Counted from the first letter of the stretch, positions 43,900 through 53,531 are shown. The stretch is 64,000 bases of DNA from Bacteroidota bacterium (GCA_016787485.1 JAEUUL010000004.1:186001-250000); one strand, 5' to 3'. Numbers and translations: made by a program. The notes: generated by a model from the sequence alone, not told the origin.

Positions 43900-44721
43900 T
43901 CAGGGATTGATAAGCACATTGTCTATGAGTCGCACACCCTGCAGATAACCGGCAAAAAGAATGGCCTGCCTGCCGCCGGGGGTTTCAGCGGGATTCAGAT
44001 CCGGCAGATTCACCCAATCCAGATATTCTGTTTCGATACCATGTGTGGCCAGAGCCTGTACCGTTATTTCCCTATTGGTTCCAAACAAAGGAAGATTCCT
44101 GCACAGCCACTGCAATTGCCGGTAAATTTCAGGGGCATGGCTGCGTGCCTCAGGCCCCAGCCGCATATTGCGCGAGCTCATAGCCAACCCATCGGGTTCA
44201 CGGGTGGTGGGGCACAGGTGCAGATTGATCTGAGGGAAAAAGGCATCGACCAGTTTTTCTACCACCAGGCATTGCTGCAGGTCTTTGAGCCCGAAATAGG
44301 CATGGGCAGGCTGAACGACCGAAAAAAAGCGGTGCAGAACTTTTACCACCCCCTCAAAATGGCCGGGCCGGAACCGCGATTCGAATGCAGAATCAAGCGG
44401 GTGCAGATTTAAGGAAACTTGGGCCAGAGTAGAAGGGTATAAATCGGCAGGCAGGGGCAGGTAAACGGCATAAGCACCGGCATCTCTCAGTTTTTCGAGG
44501 TCGGCAAGGAGAGTGCGCGGGTACTTTTTCAGGTCCTCGGGGTTGTTAAACTGGGCCGGATTTACAAAAATACTCACCAAAACATGTGTGTTCTCAGCCC
44601 GGGCGCGGGTTACAAGATCCAGATGTCCCTGGTGCAGGGCACCCATAGTGGGTACAAATCCGGTGGAAGCATGCAAGTGGGCAAAATGTTGTGCGATACT
44701 CCCGCTATAGTGAAAAATTTT
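43900..44721 (-). CDS. panC: Pantoate-beta-alanine ligase
   Basis: 273 residues if it starts at the TTG at 44721 (KIFHYSGSIAQHF), which matches the normal PanC N-terminus. An ATG at 44766 would add 15 residues and one at 44820 would overlap the divergent promoter. It joins pantoate and beta-alanine with ATP to make pantothenate. Motifs: the HIGH-like FVPTMGALHQGHLDLV, FVNPAQFNNPEDLKKYPR and the KMSKS-like TTREPDGLAMSSRN. The neighbouring GT5-like and DUF4270 genes are the usual Bacteroidota context. Confidence 0.94.
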   Translation of the reverse strand, partial: KIFHYSGSIAQHFAHLHASTGFVPTMGALHQGHLDLVTRARAENTHVLVSIFVNPAQFNNPEDLKKYPRTLLADLEKLRDAGAYAVYLPLPADLYPSTLAQVSLNLHPLDSAFESRFRPGHFEGVVKVLHRFFSVVQPAHAYFGLKDLQQCLVVEKLVDAFFPQINLHLCPTTREPDGLAMSSRNMRLGPEARSHAPEIYRQLQWLCRNLPLFGTNREITVQALATHGIETEYLDWVNLPDLNPAETPGGRQAILFAGYLQGVRLIDNVLINP

Positions 44722-44776
44722 CAATAATACAAGTGCTAAAGGCCTGCAAATAAAAGACTTTCGGCGCATTAAAGTT

Positions 44777-44807
44777 TTGAAAGTAAGAGAAAATAGTGTT
44801 AATTTTG
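44777..44807 (+). promoter_or_regulatory. Promoter (-33 TTG and -7 TAATTTTG)
   Basis: TTG at 44777-44779 (within TTTTG) and TAATTTTG at 44800-44807, 20 bases apart, fit the Bacteroidota sigma-factor consensus. It faces the GT5-like gene at 44839. Confidence 0.75.
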
Positions 44808-44838
44808 TAATCCGATTCAAGTATATCTATTGCAATCT

Positions 44839-45651
44839 ATGACAAACCTCAAAAAACGCGTTCTATTTGTAAGTTCTGAAATGTCTCCCTTTCTGGAGCC
44901 CTCCGCACTGGCCGATGTAGCTCGCTTGCTTCCGCAGGCTCTGCAGGAACGAGACAACGAAATTCGCATTCTTGTACCCCGTTTTGGTGTGATCAATGAA
45001 CGCAGAAACCGATTGCATGAAGTGGTTCGGTTGTCTGGTATCAACATCTCCATCGATGACAACGACAACCCCCTCATTATTAAGGTAGCCTCTATCCCCC
45101 AAACGAAAATGCAGGTGTATTTTCTGGATAACGAGGATTATTTTCACCGCAAAGCCATCTACAACGACGACGACGGCAAGTTTTTCGAAGACAATGACGA
45201 ACGCACCATTTTCTTTTGCAAAGGTGTGCTGGAAACGGTAAAAAAGTTGGGTTGGGCACCGGACATCATCCATTGCCAGGGTTGGATGACCAGCCTGATT
45301 CCCATGTATCTGAAGACCATATACGCAGATGAGCCGGTTTTCCGCAACTCAAAAGTGGTATACAGCGTATATAAAGAAGAGGATGTGCAGTATCTGGGAA
45401 AAGATTTTGCCCGCAAAGCCTCACTGAACGAACTCGATGAAGCGGCTGTGGCCTGCTTTTCCGATGCAACTGTGGCCAATCTGCACCGCGGAGCCATACA
45501 ACATGCCGATGCGGTAGTGACCGGTTGCGAAGAGGCACACCAGGCCATTTCCGATATCCTGCATGAAAAACCCGTGCTGCGCCATTGCGAAGATGAATAT
45601 GGCGACAAGTATGTAACTTTTTACGAGCAATTGATGTCTCAGTCAAACTGA
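44839..45651 (+). CDS. Glycogen/starch synthase catalytic-domain protein (short GT5-like)
   Basis: 270 residues. The N-terminal domain of GT5 glycogen synthase is visible (VLFVSSEMSPFLEPSALADV, LVPRFGVINERRNRLHEVV, QVYFLDNEDYFHRK, DIIHCQGWMTSLIPMYL). The second, nucleotide-binding Rossmann half of a full ~480-residue synthase is absent, so the protein stops near the inter-domain hinge. The usual ADP-glucose-binding K-x-G-G-L loop reads EPSALADV, lacking Lys and both Gly. Catalysis is therefore doubtful. Such short proteins sit beside panC in many Bacteroidota. Confidence 0.85.
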   Translation: MTNLKKRVLFVSSEMSPFLEPSALADVARLLPQALQERDNEIRILVPRFGVINERRNRLHEVVRLSGINISIDDNDNPLIIKVASIPQTKMQVYFLDNEDYFHRKAIYNDDDGKFFEDNDERTIFFCKGVLETVKKLGWAPDIIHCQGWMTSLIPMYLKTIYADEPVFRNSKVVYSVYKEEDVQYLGKDFARKASLNELDEAAVACFSDATVANLHRGAIQHADAVVTGCEEAHQAISDILHEKPVLRHCEDEYGDKYVTFYEQLMSQSN

Positions 45652-45670
45652 AACACATTTTATTTGCATC

Positions 45671-46993
45671 GTGAACCGGATTTATACAATGCTCCTGTTG
45701 TGTACAGGGGCATTTTTTTCTTGTAAAAAACAAAACGCCAACATCATCATAGATGGGCAGGGCAACAGCAGGCAGCTGGAAGCCATGCGCAGCGACACAT
45801 TTACGCTTCAGGCCACTACCATACGCGAAGATTCATTGCCCGGCAACAACCTGCGTTACAACCTGCTTGGGAGTATGAACGATCCGCAGTTGGGCCCGGT
45901 TCGCGCTTCCCTGTATGCTGAAATAGGCATGCTGGAGCCCAACAACAACTTTCCTAATACTGTGATGCCTGATTCTGCCGTGCTTTACATCCCGGTGGTA
46001 GATGGGCTGAACTTTTACGGAGACCGCAATACGCCACAGGGTTTGCATGTGTACAAACTGAGCAGCACAATAGACCCGGCCGGTGTTTATTATCAGCACA
46101 AAGCGCTGAATGCCGATAAATCTCTCAGCAGTTATTACTACGGAAAATTGTTCAGCGGTGTATACGACAGTGTGGGCTATGGCAAAGGCAAGCTGGAATT
46201 ACACCCCGGTTTGCGTGTTAAACTCAGTGCCGACTTTGCAAAATATCTCATGCAATTGCCCATAGATGCTTACCAGACCAATGAGAATCTGAAAAAATAC
46301 TTCAGGGGTATCGCACTGTTGCCAGAGCAGAGAGACTATGCCCCCGGGCAGGGTGGCCTGGCTGTAATGGATGCAAATAATGTGGTTTCTCTGGGATACA
46401 GGGCAAAGATTATGCTGTATTACAACGATACCAGCACTTTCGTATTTACGTTTGACGGCAGCAAAGCAGCTGTGACCTATGGCGAAACAGGGCCTTATCC
46501 AGCAGCAATCAATGCCCAGCTTACAGCACCTGCCGGCAGTTCATTCGGTACCACATGGGTTCAAGCGCTGAGTGGACTGAAAACCCATGTGCGAATACCC
46601 CACCTGCTCAATCTGGTAAACAATGGCAATGTGGCAATTAACAAAGCGCAGATCGTGTTTCATGTAGACAAGAGTGTATCGACTGCCAACCTGTTCGCCC
46701 CGCCCCGCCTCAACCTTTTCCAACCTGCCGGGATAAACAGCCGCAGAAATTATCTGCTGGACGATGCCACTCTCAGTTCATTCGGCGGAACCTACAATGA
46801 ATCTGCTGGTACCTATACATTCACCATTACCCATCATTTACAGAATATTTTGAACAAAAAGGTATTTGAGGGTGTGGAACAAAATCTGGGATTGTACCTG
46901 GCAGTTCCTGCGGATCAGCCGGTAATTGGTGCCCGGGCAGCCATTGACCATAGCAAAACGAAACTGATTATTACGTATACCAAACCGAATTAA
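45671..46993 (+). CDS. DUF4270 family lipoprotein
   Basis: 440 residues from a GTG at 45671 (an ATG at 45689 is an alternative); lipoprotein signal ending TGAFFSC with Lys-Lys after the Cys. The family-typical start of the mature region is TFTLQATTIREDSLPGNNLR, followed by NLLGSMNDPQLGPVRASLYAEI. Known DUF4270 members are Bacteroidota outer-surface lipoproteins with no defined activity. It follows the GT5-like gene by 19 bases, as in related genomes. Confidence 0.9.
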   Translation: MNRIYTMLLLCTGAFFSCKKQNANIIIDGQGNSRQLEAMRSDTFTLQATTIREDSLPGNNLRYNLLGSMNDPQLGPVRASLYAEIGMLEPNNNFPNTVMPDSAVLYIPVVDGLNFYGDRNTPQGLHVYKLSSTIDPAGVYYQHKALNADKSLSSYYYGKLFSGVYDSVGYGKGKLELHPGLRVKLSADFAKYLMQLPIDAYQTNENLKKYFRGIALLPEQRDYAPGQGGLAVMDANNVVSLGYRAKIMLYYNDTSTFVFTFDGSKAAVTYGETGPYPAAINAQLTAPAGSSFGTTWVQALSGLKTHVRIPHLLNLVNNGNVAINKAQIVFHVDKSVSTANLFAPPRLNLFQPAGINSRRNYLLDDATLSSFGGTYNESAGTYTFTITHHLQNILNKKVFEGVEQNLGLYLAVPADQPVIGARAAIDHSKTKLIITYTKPN

Positions 46994-47012
46994 TCCTGAA
47001 ATTGTTTAAACC

Positions 47013-47876
47013 ATGATGGACAACCGCAAACCCTACCAACTGGTAAGCCGCGACTGGAAAAAGGAGAATACCGTTTTTGAAGTAAACGGGGTGCGCATAG
47101 GTGAGCAACGGATGATGATAGCGGGTCCGTGCGCTGTGGAGAATGAGGAACAGATTTGCACCATTACGGAATTTTTATCGAAACTGAACATACGGTTTGT
47201 GCGCGGTGGTGCCTATAAGCCCCGTACAAGTCCCTATTCTTTTCAGGGACTCAAGACCGAAGGCCTGGTTATGTTGCGCAAGGCAGCCGACAAGTATGGA
47301 ATGGCCGTGGTAACCGAAATCATGAGCACTGACAAGGTGGATGAATTGTGCGAATATGCGGATATCCTGCAGGTAGGAACGCGCAATATGCAAAACTATC
47401 CTTTGTTGCGTGCACTGGGCAAAATAAACAAACCTGTATTGCTGAAACGCGGTATGAGCAGCACCATAGAGGAGTGGTTGCTGGCCGCGGAATATTTGTT
47501 GTCTGGCGGAAACGAAAAGGTCATTCTCTGCGAACGGGGCATACGCACCTTTGAAACGGCAACCCGAAATACCCTGGATTTAAGTGCTGTGGCTCTGGTA
47601 AAACGACTCAGCCACCTGCCTGTAATTGTAGACCCCAGCCAGGCTACCGGTGTTCGCGATCTGGTGGCTCCCATGTCTATGGCGGCAATTGCAGCTGGTG
47701 CAGACGGACTCATCGTAGAAGTGCACAACCAGCCTTCTGAAGCCCTGAGTGATGGGGAACAAAGCCTTTACCTGGACCAGTTTGCAGCTATGCTGGAACC
47801 TGTGCGCCGGATTGCAGCCGTGCAAGGCAGGCAATTCGATTTCGACCTGCAGCGGGAGCCGGATTTGGTTCTGTAA
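47013..47876 (+). CDS. aroF: 3-Deoxy-7-phosphoheptulonate (DAHP) synthase, type I-beta
   Basis: 287 residues (two adjacent ATGs at 47013 and 47016). It condenses PEP and erythrose-4-phosphate in the first step of aromatic biosynthesis. Motifs: MIAGPCAVENEEQI, RGGAYKPRTSPYSFQG, LQVGTRNMQNYPLL, KRGMSSTIEEWLLAAEY, ILCERGIRTFE and IVDPSQATG with EVHNQPSEALSDG. The absence of a chorismate-mutase or ACT domain means no fused feedback domain. KdsA has a related fold but differs in these motifs. Confidence 0.95.
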   Translation: MMDNRKPYQLVSRDWKKENTVFEVNGVRIGEQRMMIAGPCAVENEEQICTITEFLSKLNIRFVRGGAYKPRTSPYSFQGLKTEGLVMLRKAADKYGMAVVTEIMSTDKVDELCEYADILQVGTRNMQNYPLLRALGKINKPVLLKRGMSSTIEEWLLAAEYLLSGGNEKVILCERGIRTFETATRNTLDLSAVALVKRLSHLPVIVDPSQATGVRDLVAPMSMAAIAAGADGLIVEVHNQPSEALSDGEQSLYLDQFAAMLEPVRRIAAVQGRQFDFDLQREPDLVL

Positions 47877-47972
47877 TTTTATCCAGCCGGAACGGCATTT
47901 CATACATCCACATCCCGTATTGGTACAATCCGTAAAACAGGGGATAAAATCCTGCGTTACTTCGGATGTATG
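47877..47972 (+). promoter_or_regulatory. Leader with two interleaved inverted repeats
   Basis: Arms TTTTATCC (47877-47884) and GGATAAAA (47942-47949), and CATACATCC (47901-47909) and GGATGTATG (47964-47972), are both perfect and interlock. The last arm contains the start codon of the vWA gene. A pseudoknot-like leader that hides the start codon is possible but unproven. Confidence 0.3.
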
Positions 47973-49106
47973 AAAACCATAAAAAACATCCTGTTGCTGC
48001 TGGCTATAGCCATTTCCGGCAGTGTGAGGGCGCAGGTTCCTCCCGGTTCCGGACTCAATCCCGGACACAACATCATTCAACTGGCGCTGCTGCTGGATGT
48101 AAGTGGCAGTATGGATGGCCTCATCAATCAGGCGAAGACCGAGTTGTGGGCTGTGGCCAATGAAGCTGCAAAAGCCAGCAAAAAGCAGTTTCCTGCCCGC
48201 CTGGAGATTGCCTTGTATGAATATGGTCGCAGCACCAACGATGTTAGAGCTGGTTATGTGAAACAATTGGTGGGTTTTACCACCGATCTGGACACCCTCT
48301 CCAAAGTGTTGTTTGCCCTGAATACAAATGGTGGCGATGAGTATTGCGGTCAGGTCATAGCCAAAAGCCTGGAGGAGCTGCAATGGCGCAAAAGCGACAG
48401 TGTATTTAAAGTGATTTTTATTGCCGGCAATGAAGAATTCACCCAGGGCACTGTGTCTTATGCCAGTTCCTGCTCAAATGCGAAAGAAAAAGGTGTGCTT
48501 GTAAACACCATACACTGCGGAGACAGTATGGGCGGTGTGAACGGGCAATGGCATATGGGGGCAATAAAGGGCGGAGGCCGGTATTTTTACATCAATTCCA
48601 ATGCAACGTTTGCAGACATTAATACCCCTTATGACAGTCTGATAGGCATATACAACGACAGCCTCAACACCACCTATATCAGTTATGGAATGAGGGGTAT
48701 GGAATACAAGACAAACCAGGCGGTACAGGATATGAACAGCAAAACCATGGGTAAAAAGGCTTATCTGGAACGGGCATCGGCAAAGAGCAAGAGCAGTGCC
48801 TACAGCAATGTGCACTGGGATGCGGTGGATGCCTACCGGAATGACAGCAATTACCTGGAAAAAATATGGACATCCGGGGTAGACAGCAGTCTGGGGGTTA
48901 AAAACAAAGAGGAACTGAAGCAGCTTATCAGCAGGAACGAGGGCAACCGGGGCCGTTTTCAGACAGAGATTAGCAGGCTTACACAGTTAAGAATGGAGTA
49001 CATCAGGGACCATACTGCGGAAATAAGCAAAGCCAAAACGTTGGGAGAGGCGCTGGCTGCAGCGATAAGGGAACAAGCCGGAAAAAGAGGTTTTGAATTT
49101 CTGTGA
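47970..49106 (+). CDS. Secreted von Willebrand factor A domain protein
   Basis: 378 residues; signal peptide NILLLLAIAISGSVRAQ. The vWA domain follows, with the metal-ion (MIDAS) motif DVSGSMDG near 44-51, and a C-terminal helical tail (LKQLISRNEGNRGRF). It probably acts in the periplasm or at the surface as a metal-dependent protein-binding module. It stands alone, with no MoxR or BatA-like partner nearby. Possible structured leader: see the previous entry. Confidence 0.85.
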   Translation: MKTIKNILLLLAIAISGSVRAQVPPGSGLNPGHNIIQLALLLDVSGSMDGLINQAKTELWAVANEAAKASKKQFPARLEIALYEYGRSTNDVRAGYVKQLVGFTTDLDTLSKVLFALNTNGGDEYCGQVIAKSLEELQWRKSDSVFKVIFIAGNEEFTQGTVSYASSCSNAKEKGVLVNTIHCGDSMGGVNGQWHMGAIKGGGRYFYINSNATFADINTPYDSLIGIYNDSLNTTYISYGMRGMEYKTNQAVQDMNSKTMGKKAYLERASAKSKSSAYSNVHWDAVDAYRNDSNYLEKIWTSGVDSSLGVKNKEELKQLISRNEGNRGRFQTEISRLTQLRMEYIRDHTAEISKAKTLGEALAAAIREQAGKRGFEFL

Positions 49107-49111
49107 GCCGG

Positions 49112-50524
49112 TCAGGCCTTAGTGGGTCTTGTTATCAAATAATACACCGGAATGCCACAAGCTACAATGCCCAGTCCGATAAGTGCCGTCATTGTTTTAA
49201 AAACCAGCAGATCTGCCGCCACAAAAAGGGCAATACCCATAAAAATGGCAGGTATCACGGGATAACCCCACACTTTATAGGGTCTTTCCGTATCAGGCTC
49301 TGTTTTGCGCAGCCGGAACAGGCCCAGTGCCGTGATGACATAAAAAATAAGGGCAACAAAAATGCAATAGTCCAGCAGTTGCTCGTAGGAGCCAGAAAGA
49401 CAAAGCAAACAGGCCCATGCGCACTGTATCCAGAGGGCATAGCCGGGAACCTGGTGTTTGTTCAGGCTGGCCGCACGGTTGAAAAAGAGTCCGTCGTCTG
49501 CCATGGCTTTGTAAAAGCGGGCACCGGCGAGTACAATGCCATTGATACAGCCAAATGTAGAAATCATAATGAGGCCAGCCATAAGCAACTGGCCCTTGTT
49601 CCCCATAATCACACTGGCTGCAGCAGCACCCACGCGGTTGTTCAGGGCATGAGAAATCCCCTGTTGTTCAATGGAGGGGAGCAATGCCCCCCTGAGGGGT
49701 AACAGACTCAGATAAGCCACATTGGCGAGGAGATAAATCACGGTTACGGTGAGTGTACCTGCAACCAGACTGCGGGGTATGTTTTTGCGCGGATTGTCTA
49801 TTTCACCTGCAATAAAGGTCACATTGTTCCAGGCATCACTGCTGAAAAGGGAGCCCACCATGGCTACACCCATGGCTGTGGCGATTCCCCAGCCGCCTAT
49901 GGGCTGCCAGTGTCCTATGCCTGAACCCTCTGTTCCGCTTAACCAGGTGCTGGCCTGCCAGGCGTTTTTCCAGTTTTCTGCCAGAAATTGAAACTGTGTG
50001 GCATAGTAAAGACCGAATGCGATGAGTCCGAAAAGGGCTATCAGCTTTGCGGATGTAAAAATGCGCTGTATCCACTTGCCTTCCTGAACTCCCCGGCTGT
50101 TCATCCAGGTGAGGAAAACCACAAGAGAAACGGCCACAGCCTTACCAGCATAGCTCTCGCCAAGGGAGGGAATGAAAACCCCCAGATAGCGGGCAAAAGC
50201 CATGGCTACTGCAGCAATCACTCCGGTTTGTATCACCGTAAAAACAGTCCACCCGTAGGTGAAAGCGGTCAGTTTGCCAAAAGCACGCTGTATATACCTG
50301 TATTGTCCGCCTGCGGTGGGCATCATTGCTGCCAGTTCGCCGTAGGTAAGCGCACCGCAAAGGGTAAACAAACCGGCAACAGCCCAGGCAAGCATCAGCC
50401 ATCCGGCACTGCCCAGGGTGCGGCTCATGTCTGCCGATACTATGAAAATGCCGCTGCCAATCATACTGCCTGATACCAATAATGTGGCATCCAGGGCAGA
50501 CAATTTGGTTCCGGGCCTGCTCAT
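49112..50524 (-). CDS. APC-superfamily amino acid permease
   Basis: 470 residues, about 12 membrane spans. APC start: LLVSGSMIGSGIFIVSADMS, where the SxxxGxG segment of TM1 binds the amino acid backbone. Closely spaced with the next upstream gene (ATGA, 4-base overlap), a second APC permease. The substrate cannot be told from sequence; the LAT/YfnA-like branch suggests neutral or basic amino acids. Confidence 0.9.
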   Translation of the reverse strand: MSRPGTKLSALDATLLVSGSMIGSGIFIVSADMSRTLGSAGWLMLAWAVAGLFTLCGALTYGELAAMMPTAGGQYRYIQRAFGKLTAFTYGWTVFTVIQTGVIAAVAMAFARYLGVFIPSLGESYAGKAVAVSLVVFLTWMNSRGVQEGKWIQRIFTSAKLIALFGLIAFGLYYATQFQFLAENWKNAWQASTWLSGTEGSGIGHWQPIGGWGIATAMGVAMVGSLFSSDAWNNVTFIAGEIDNPRKNIPRSLVAGTLTVTVIYLLANVAYLSLLPLRGALLPSIEQQGISHALNNRVGAAAASVIMGNKGQLLMAGLIMISTFGCINGIVLAGARFYKAMADDGLFFNRAASLNKHQVPGYALWIQCAWACLLCLSGSYEQLLDYCIFVALIFYVITALGLFRLRKTEPDTERPYKVWGYPVIPAIFMGIALFVAADLLVFKTMTALIGLGIVACGIPVYYLITRPTKA

Positions 50525-52038
50525 GTGCGGTCTGCTTCCTTTTTATCTGCGTTTTTGTTGCTGTAAGCAAAGAAAATGGCTATTCCAATGGCCATCCATA
50601 CAAACAGGCGAATCCAGGTATCCAGCGGTAAAAATACCATCATGCCCAGGCATACCAAAATACCCAGAATGGGCACCAATGGAACCAGCGGGGTGCGGAA
50701 ACCACGGGGAGCTTCCGGCATTTTGTAACGCATATACAACACGCCTGCACATACCAGTATAAATGCAAGCAGGGTGCCTATACTGGTCATTTCACCCACA
50801 ACCGAACCGGGTACAAAGGCTGCGAAGAGACTTACGAATACCATGAATATGAGATTGCTGTGGTGCGGGGTTTTGTATTTGGGGTGAATGTTGGAGAAAT
50901 ACTTCGGCAGTAATCCATCGTGGCTCATACTGAAGAATACACGGGATTGTCCCATAAGCATTACAAGGATCACACTCATGTACCCTGCCAGAATGGCCAG
51001 GATGATTCCCTGGTTAAGCCAGGTATAAGGTGTATGTGCAAGTGCAGTTGCCACGGGGGCCAGTTTGTCCGTAGGGTCTGCTTTGAATTCGGTGTAATGT
51101 GCCATTCCGGTCATTACATGCGCAAAGAGCAGGTACAGTATCGTACAAATTACCAGCGAGACCAGAATGCCTATGGGCATATCCCTTCTTGGGTTTTTGG
51201 CTTCCTGTGCGGCTGTTGAAACGGCATCAAACCCGATGTAGGCAAAAAAGACAATGCCGGCAGCCCGGATAATTCCACTCCAGCCGTAATGTCCAAATTC
51301 ACCTGTGTTTTCAGGAATGTAAGGGGTGTAGTTGTCAGTATTGATATAAGCCCAGCCCAGGCCGATGAACAGGACCACCACCATAAGCTTGAGAGATACG
51401 ATGATGCCATTGATTAGGGATGATTCCCTGGTGCCGCGTATGAGAACCAGCGACAACAATACCACCACCAACACAGCGGGCAGGTTCATTATGCCGTGTA
51501 TGTGGTCAGCTCCCACCAGTTCCGGATTGGCCACGCCATTCAGCATTTCGGGTATGATTTTACCCCCTTTTACATGTACATGGTCCCATGGAGTCATTGT
51601 AAGCTCCCTTGGAAAATTGATACCCATATTGTGCATGAATTTATAGAAATAGCCAGACCAGGAACTGGCCACGGTGGCTGCGCCTACTGCATATTCCAGC
51701 ACCAGATCCCAACCAATAATCCATGCGATGAACCGGCCCATAGTGGCATAGCTGTATGTGTATGCACTGCCGGCCACCGGAATCATGGAGGCAAACTCTG
51801 CATAGCAAAGCCCGGCAAAGGCACAGCCTACTGCAGCAATGATGAAGGAGATGGTAATGGCTGGTCCGGCGTTTTCACCGGCGGCAACACCAGTAATGGA
51901 GAACAGGCCGGCCCCGATGATGGCACCAATACCCAGTGCAATTAATCCGGTAGGACCAAGGGTTCGTTTCAGTTTATTTCCCCCTTCACCGGCTTCTTCC
52001 AGCAGGGACGAAATGGATTTTTTGGCAAAAAGACTCAT
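50521..52038 (-). CDS. APC-superfamily amino acid permease (YfnA/CAT-like)
   Basis: 505 residues from the ATG at 52038 (MSLFAKKSIS), about 12-14 spans. TM1 is IALGIGAIIGAGLFSITGVA and the family block near TM6 is FFAYIGFDAVSTAAQEAKNPRRD (CAT-type). The first extracellular loop between TM3 and TM4 is longer than usual. It is co-transcribed with the downstream permease by overlap. Such pairs are often two specificities of one uptake system. Substrate unknown. Confidence 0.9.
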   Translation of the reverse strand: MSLFAKKSISSLLEEAGEGGNKLKRTLGPTGLIALGIGAIIGAGLFSITGVAAGENAGPAITISFIIAAVGCAFAGLCYAEFASMIPVAGSAYTYSYATMGRFIAWIIGWDLVLEYAVGAATVASSWSGYFYKFMHNMGINFPRELTMTPWDHVHVKGGKIIPEMLNGVANPELVGADHIHGIMNLPAVLVVVLLSLVLIRGTRESSLINGIIVSLKLMVVVLFIGLGWAYINTDNYTPYIPENTGEFGHYGWSGIIRAAGIVFFAYIGFDAVSTAAQEAKNPRRDMPIGILVSLVICTILYLLFAHVMTGMAHYTEFKADPTDKLAPVATALAHTPYTWLNQGIILAILAGYMSVILVMLMGQSRVFFSMSHDGLLPKYFSNIHPKYKTPHHSNLIFMVFVSLFAAFVPGSVVGEMTSIGTLLAFILVCAGVLYMRYKMPEAPRGFRTPLVPLVPILGILVCLGMMVFLPLDTWIRLFVWMAIGIAIFFAYSNKNADKKEADRT

Positions 52039-52175
52039 GCAGGCTATGTGTTGAACCCGCAAAATGCGACTTTTTTTTCAAATCCGCGCAGGAAGTTGTA
52101 TTTACAACGGGTAAACCTCAGTCGCGGCACCTGTTCACGGGCCAGAAAGAGGCGGAAAAGCGGGAATGGTAACGA

Positions 52176-53372
52176 TCAGGAAATGACACCCAGTTCACGG
52201 CCCACCTTGGTAAAGGCAGCCACGGCCTTGTCTATATGCTCAAATTCATGGGCGGCAGACAGCTGCACCCTTATGCGTGCCAGGTCTTTGGGCACCACAG
52301 GGTAATAGAACCCGATCACGTAAATGCCTTCTTCCAGCACTTTTTCTGCCATCACCTGGCTCAGGCGGGCGTCGTAGAGCATAATGGGAACAATGGCACT
52401 GGCCCCGCCGCGAATGTCGAAACCGGCAGCACTGATGCCCTCTTTGAACCGCTGCACATTGGCTTCGAGTTTGTCCCGCAGGGCTGTGCTCTCGCTGAGC
52501 ATGTTGAACACCTCCAGACTGGCGCCCACAATACTTGGTGCCAGGGAGTTGCTGAACAAGTACGGACGGCTGCGCTGCCTCAGCAAATCGATAATCTCTT
52601 TCTTACCGGTGGTATAACCGCCCATGGCCCCGCCCAATGCCTTACCCAATGTGCCGGTAATGATTTCCAGTTTGCCGTGTACACCGCAGTATTCGGGCAC
52701 ACCGCATCCGGTTTTGCCAATGAAACCTGCAGCATGGCATTCGTCACTCATCACCATGGCGCCGTACTGGTCGGCAAGGGCCACAATTTTGTCCAGCTGG
52801 GCCACATAGCCATCCATGCTGAAAACGCCATCAGTAACAATGAGTTTGTGCACGGCCCCGTCTGCCACTGCTTTTTGCAACTGGGCTTCCAGGTCGGCCA
52901 TATCGTTGTTGTTGTAGCGGTAACGTTTGGCTTTGCACAGGCGCACCCCGTCTATGATGCTGGCATGGTTCAGCGCGTCGCTGATGATGGCATCGTTCTC
53001 TCCGAGCAGGGGCTCGAACACACCGCCGTTTGCATCGAAAGCTGCAGCGTACAGAATGGTGTCTTCCGTACCATAGAATTCTGCAATTTTTTGTTCCAGC
53101 TCCTTGTGAATATCCTGGGTTCCGCAGATGAAACGCACGGAGCTCATACCGAAACCGTGGGTGTCTATGGCGCGTTTGGCTGCTTCAGTTACCCGCGGAT
53201 GGTTGCTTAGACCCAGGTAATTGTTTGCACAGAAATTAATCACTTCCTGCCCGTTGTTGAGGCGTATGACAGCATCCTGCGGTGTAACAATGATGCGTTC
53301 CCGCTTATAAAGTCCGGCTTCTTCTATGGCCTTAAGTTCTGACTGCAGGTATTGCTGAAAATCTCCGTACAT
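52176..53372 (-). CDS. kbl: Glycine C-acetyltransferase (2-amino-3-ketobutyrate CoA ligase)
   Basis: 398 residues from the ATG at 53372. A PLP enzyme of the alpha-oxoamine synthase family that cleaves 2-amino-3-ketobutyrate to glycine and acetyl-CoA in threonine breakdown. Motifs: NFCANNYLGLSNHP, SSVRFICGTQDIHKELE, VMSDECHAAGFIGKTG (PLP Asp and His), and GTLGKALGGAMGGY with the Schiff-base lysine. KBL is preferred over serine palmitoyltransferase or BioF from the block FSMDGYVAQLDKI. No tdh gene is in the window. Confidence 0.93.
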   Translation of the reverse strand: MYGDFQQYLQSELKAIEEAGLYKRERIIVTPQDAVIRLNNGQEVINFCANNYLGLSNHPRVTEAAKRAIDTHGFGMSSVRFICGTQDIHKELEQKIAEFYGTEDTILYAAAFDANGGVFEPLLGENDAIISDALNHASIIDGVRLCKAKRYRYNNNDMADLEAQLQKAVADGAVHKLIVTDGVFSMDGYVAQLDKIVALADQYGAMVMSDECHAAGFIGKTGCGVPEYCGVHGKLEIITGTLGKALGGAMGGYTTGKKEIIDLLRQRSRPYLFSNSLAPSIVGASLEVFNMLSESTALRDKLEANVQRFKEGISAAGFDIRGGASAIVPIMLYDARLSQVMAEKVLEEGIYVIGFYYPVVPKDLARIRVQLSAAHEFEHIDKAVAAFTKVGRELGVIS

Positions 53373-53378
53373 AGGTGG

Positions 53379-53386
53379 CAAAATTA
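53379..53386 (-). promoter_or_regulatory. -7 box for kbl, very close to the start codon
   Basis: On the minus strand TAATTTTG, followed by C, fits the -7 element and ends 6 bases before the kbl ATG. The mRNA could be leaderless. Confidence 0.55.
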
Positions 53387-53531
53387 GGGAATTGCGGGGA
53401 ATTGGGGTGATAATACCGTTGTGGCGGAGTATCCGCCGAATGATTCAAAGCTTTTGAAAGGTTTATTAGCAATCTGTTTGTTCATCTGCCATTCTCTTTA
53501 CCACCTTTTTTCGCCAAAAAAGGTGGAGCCA

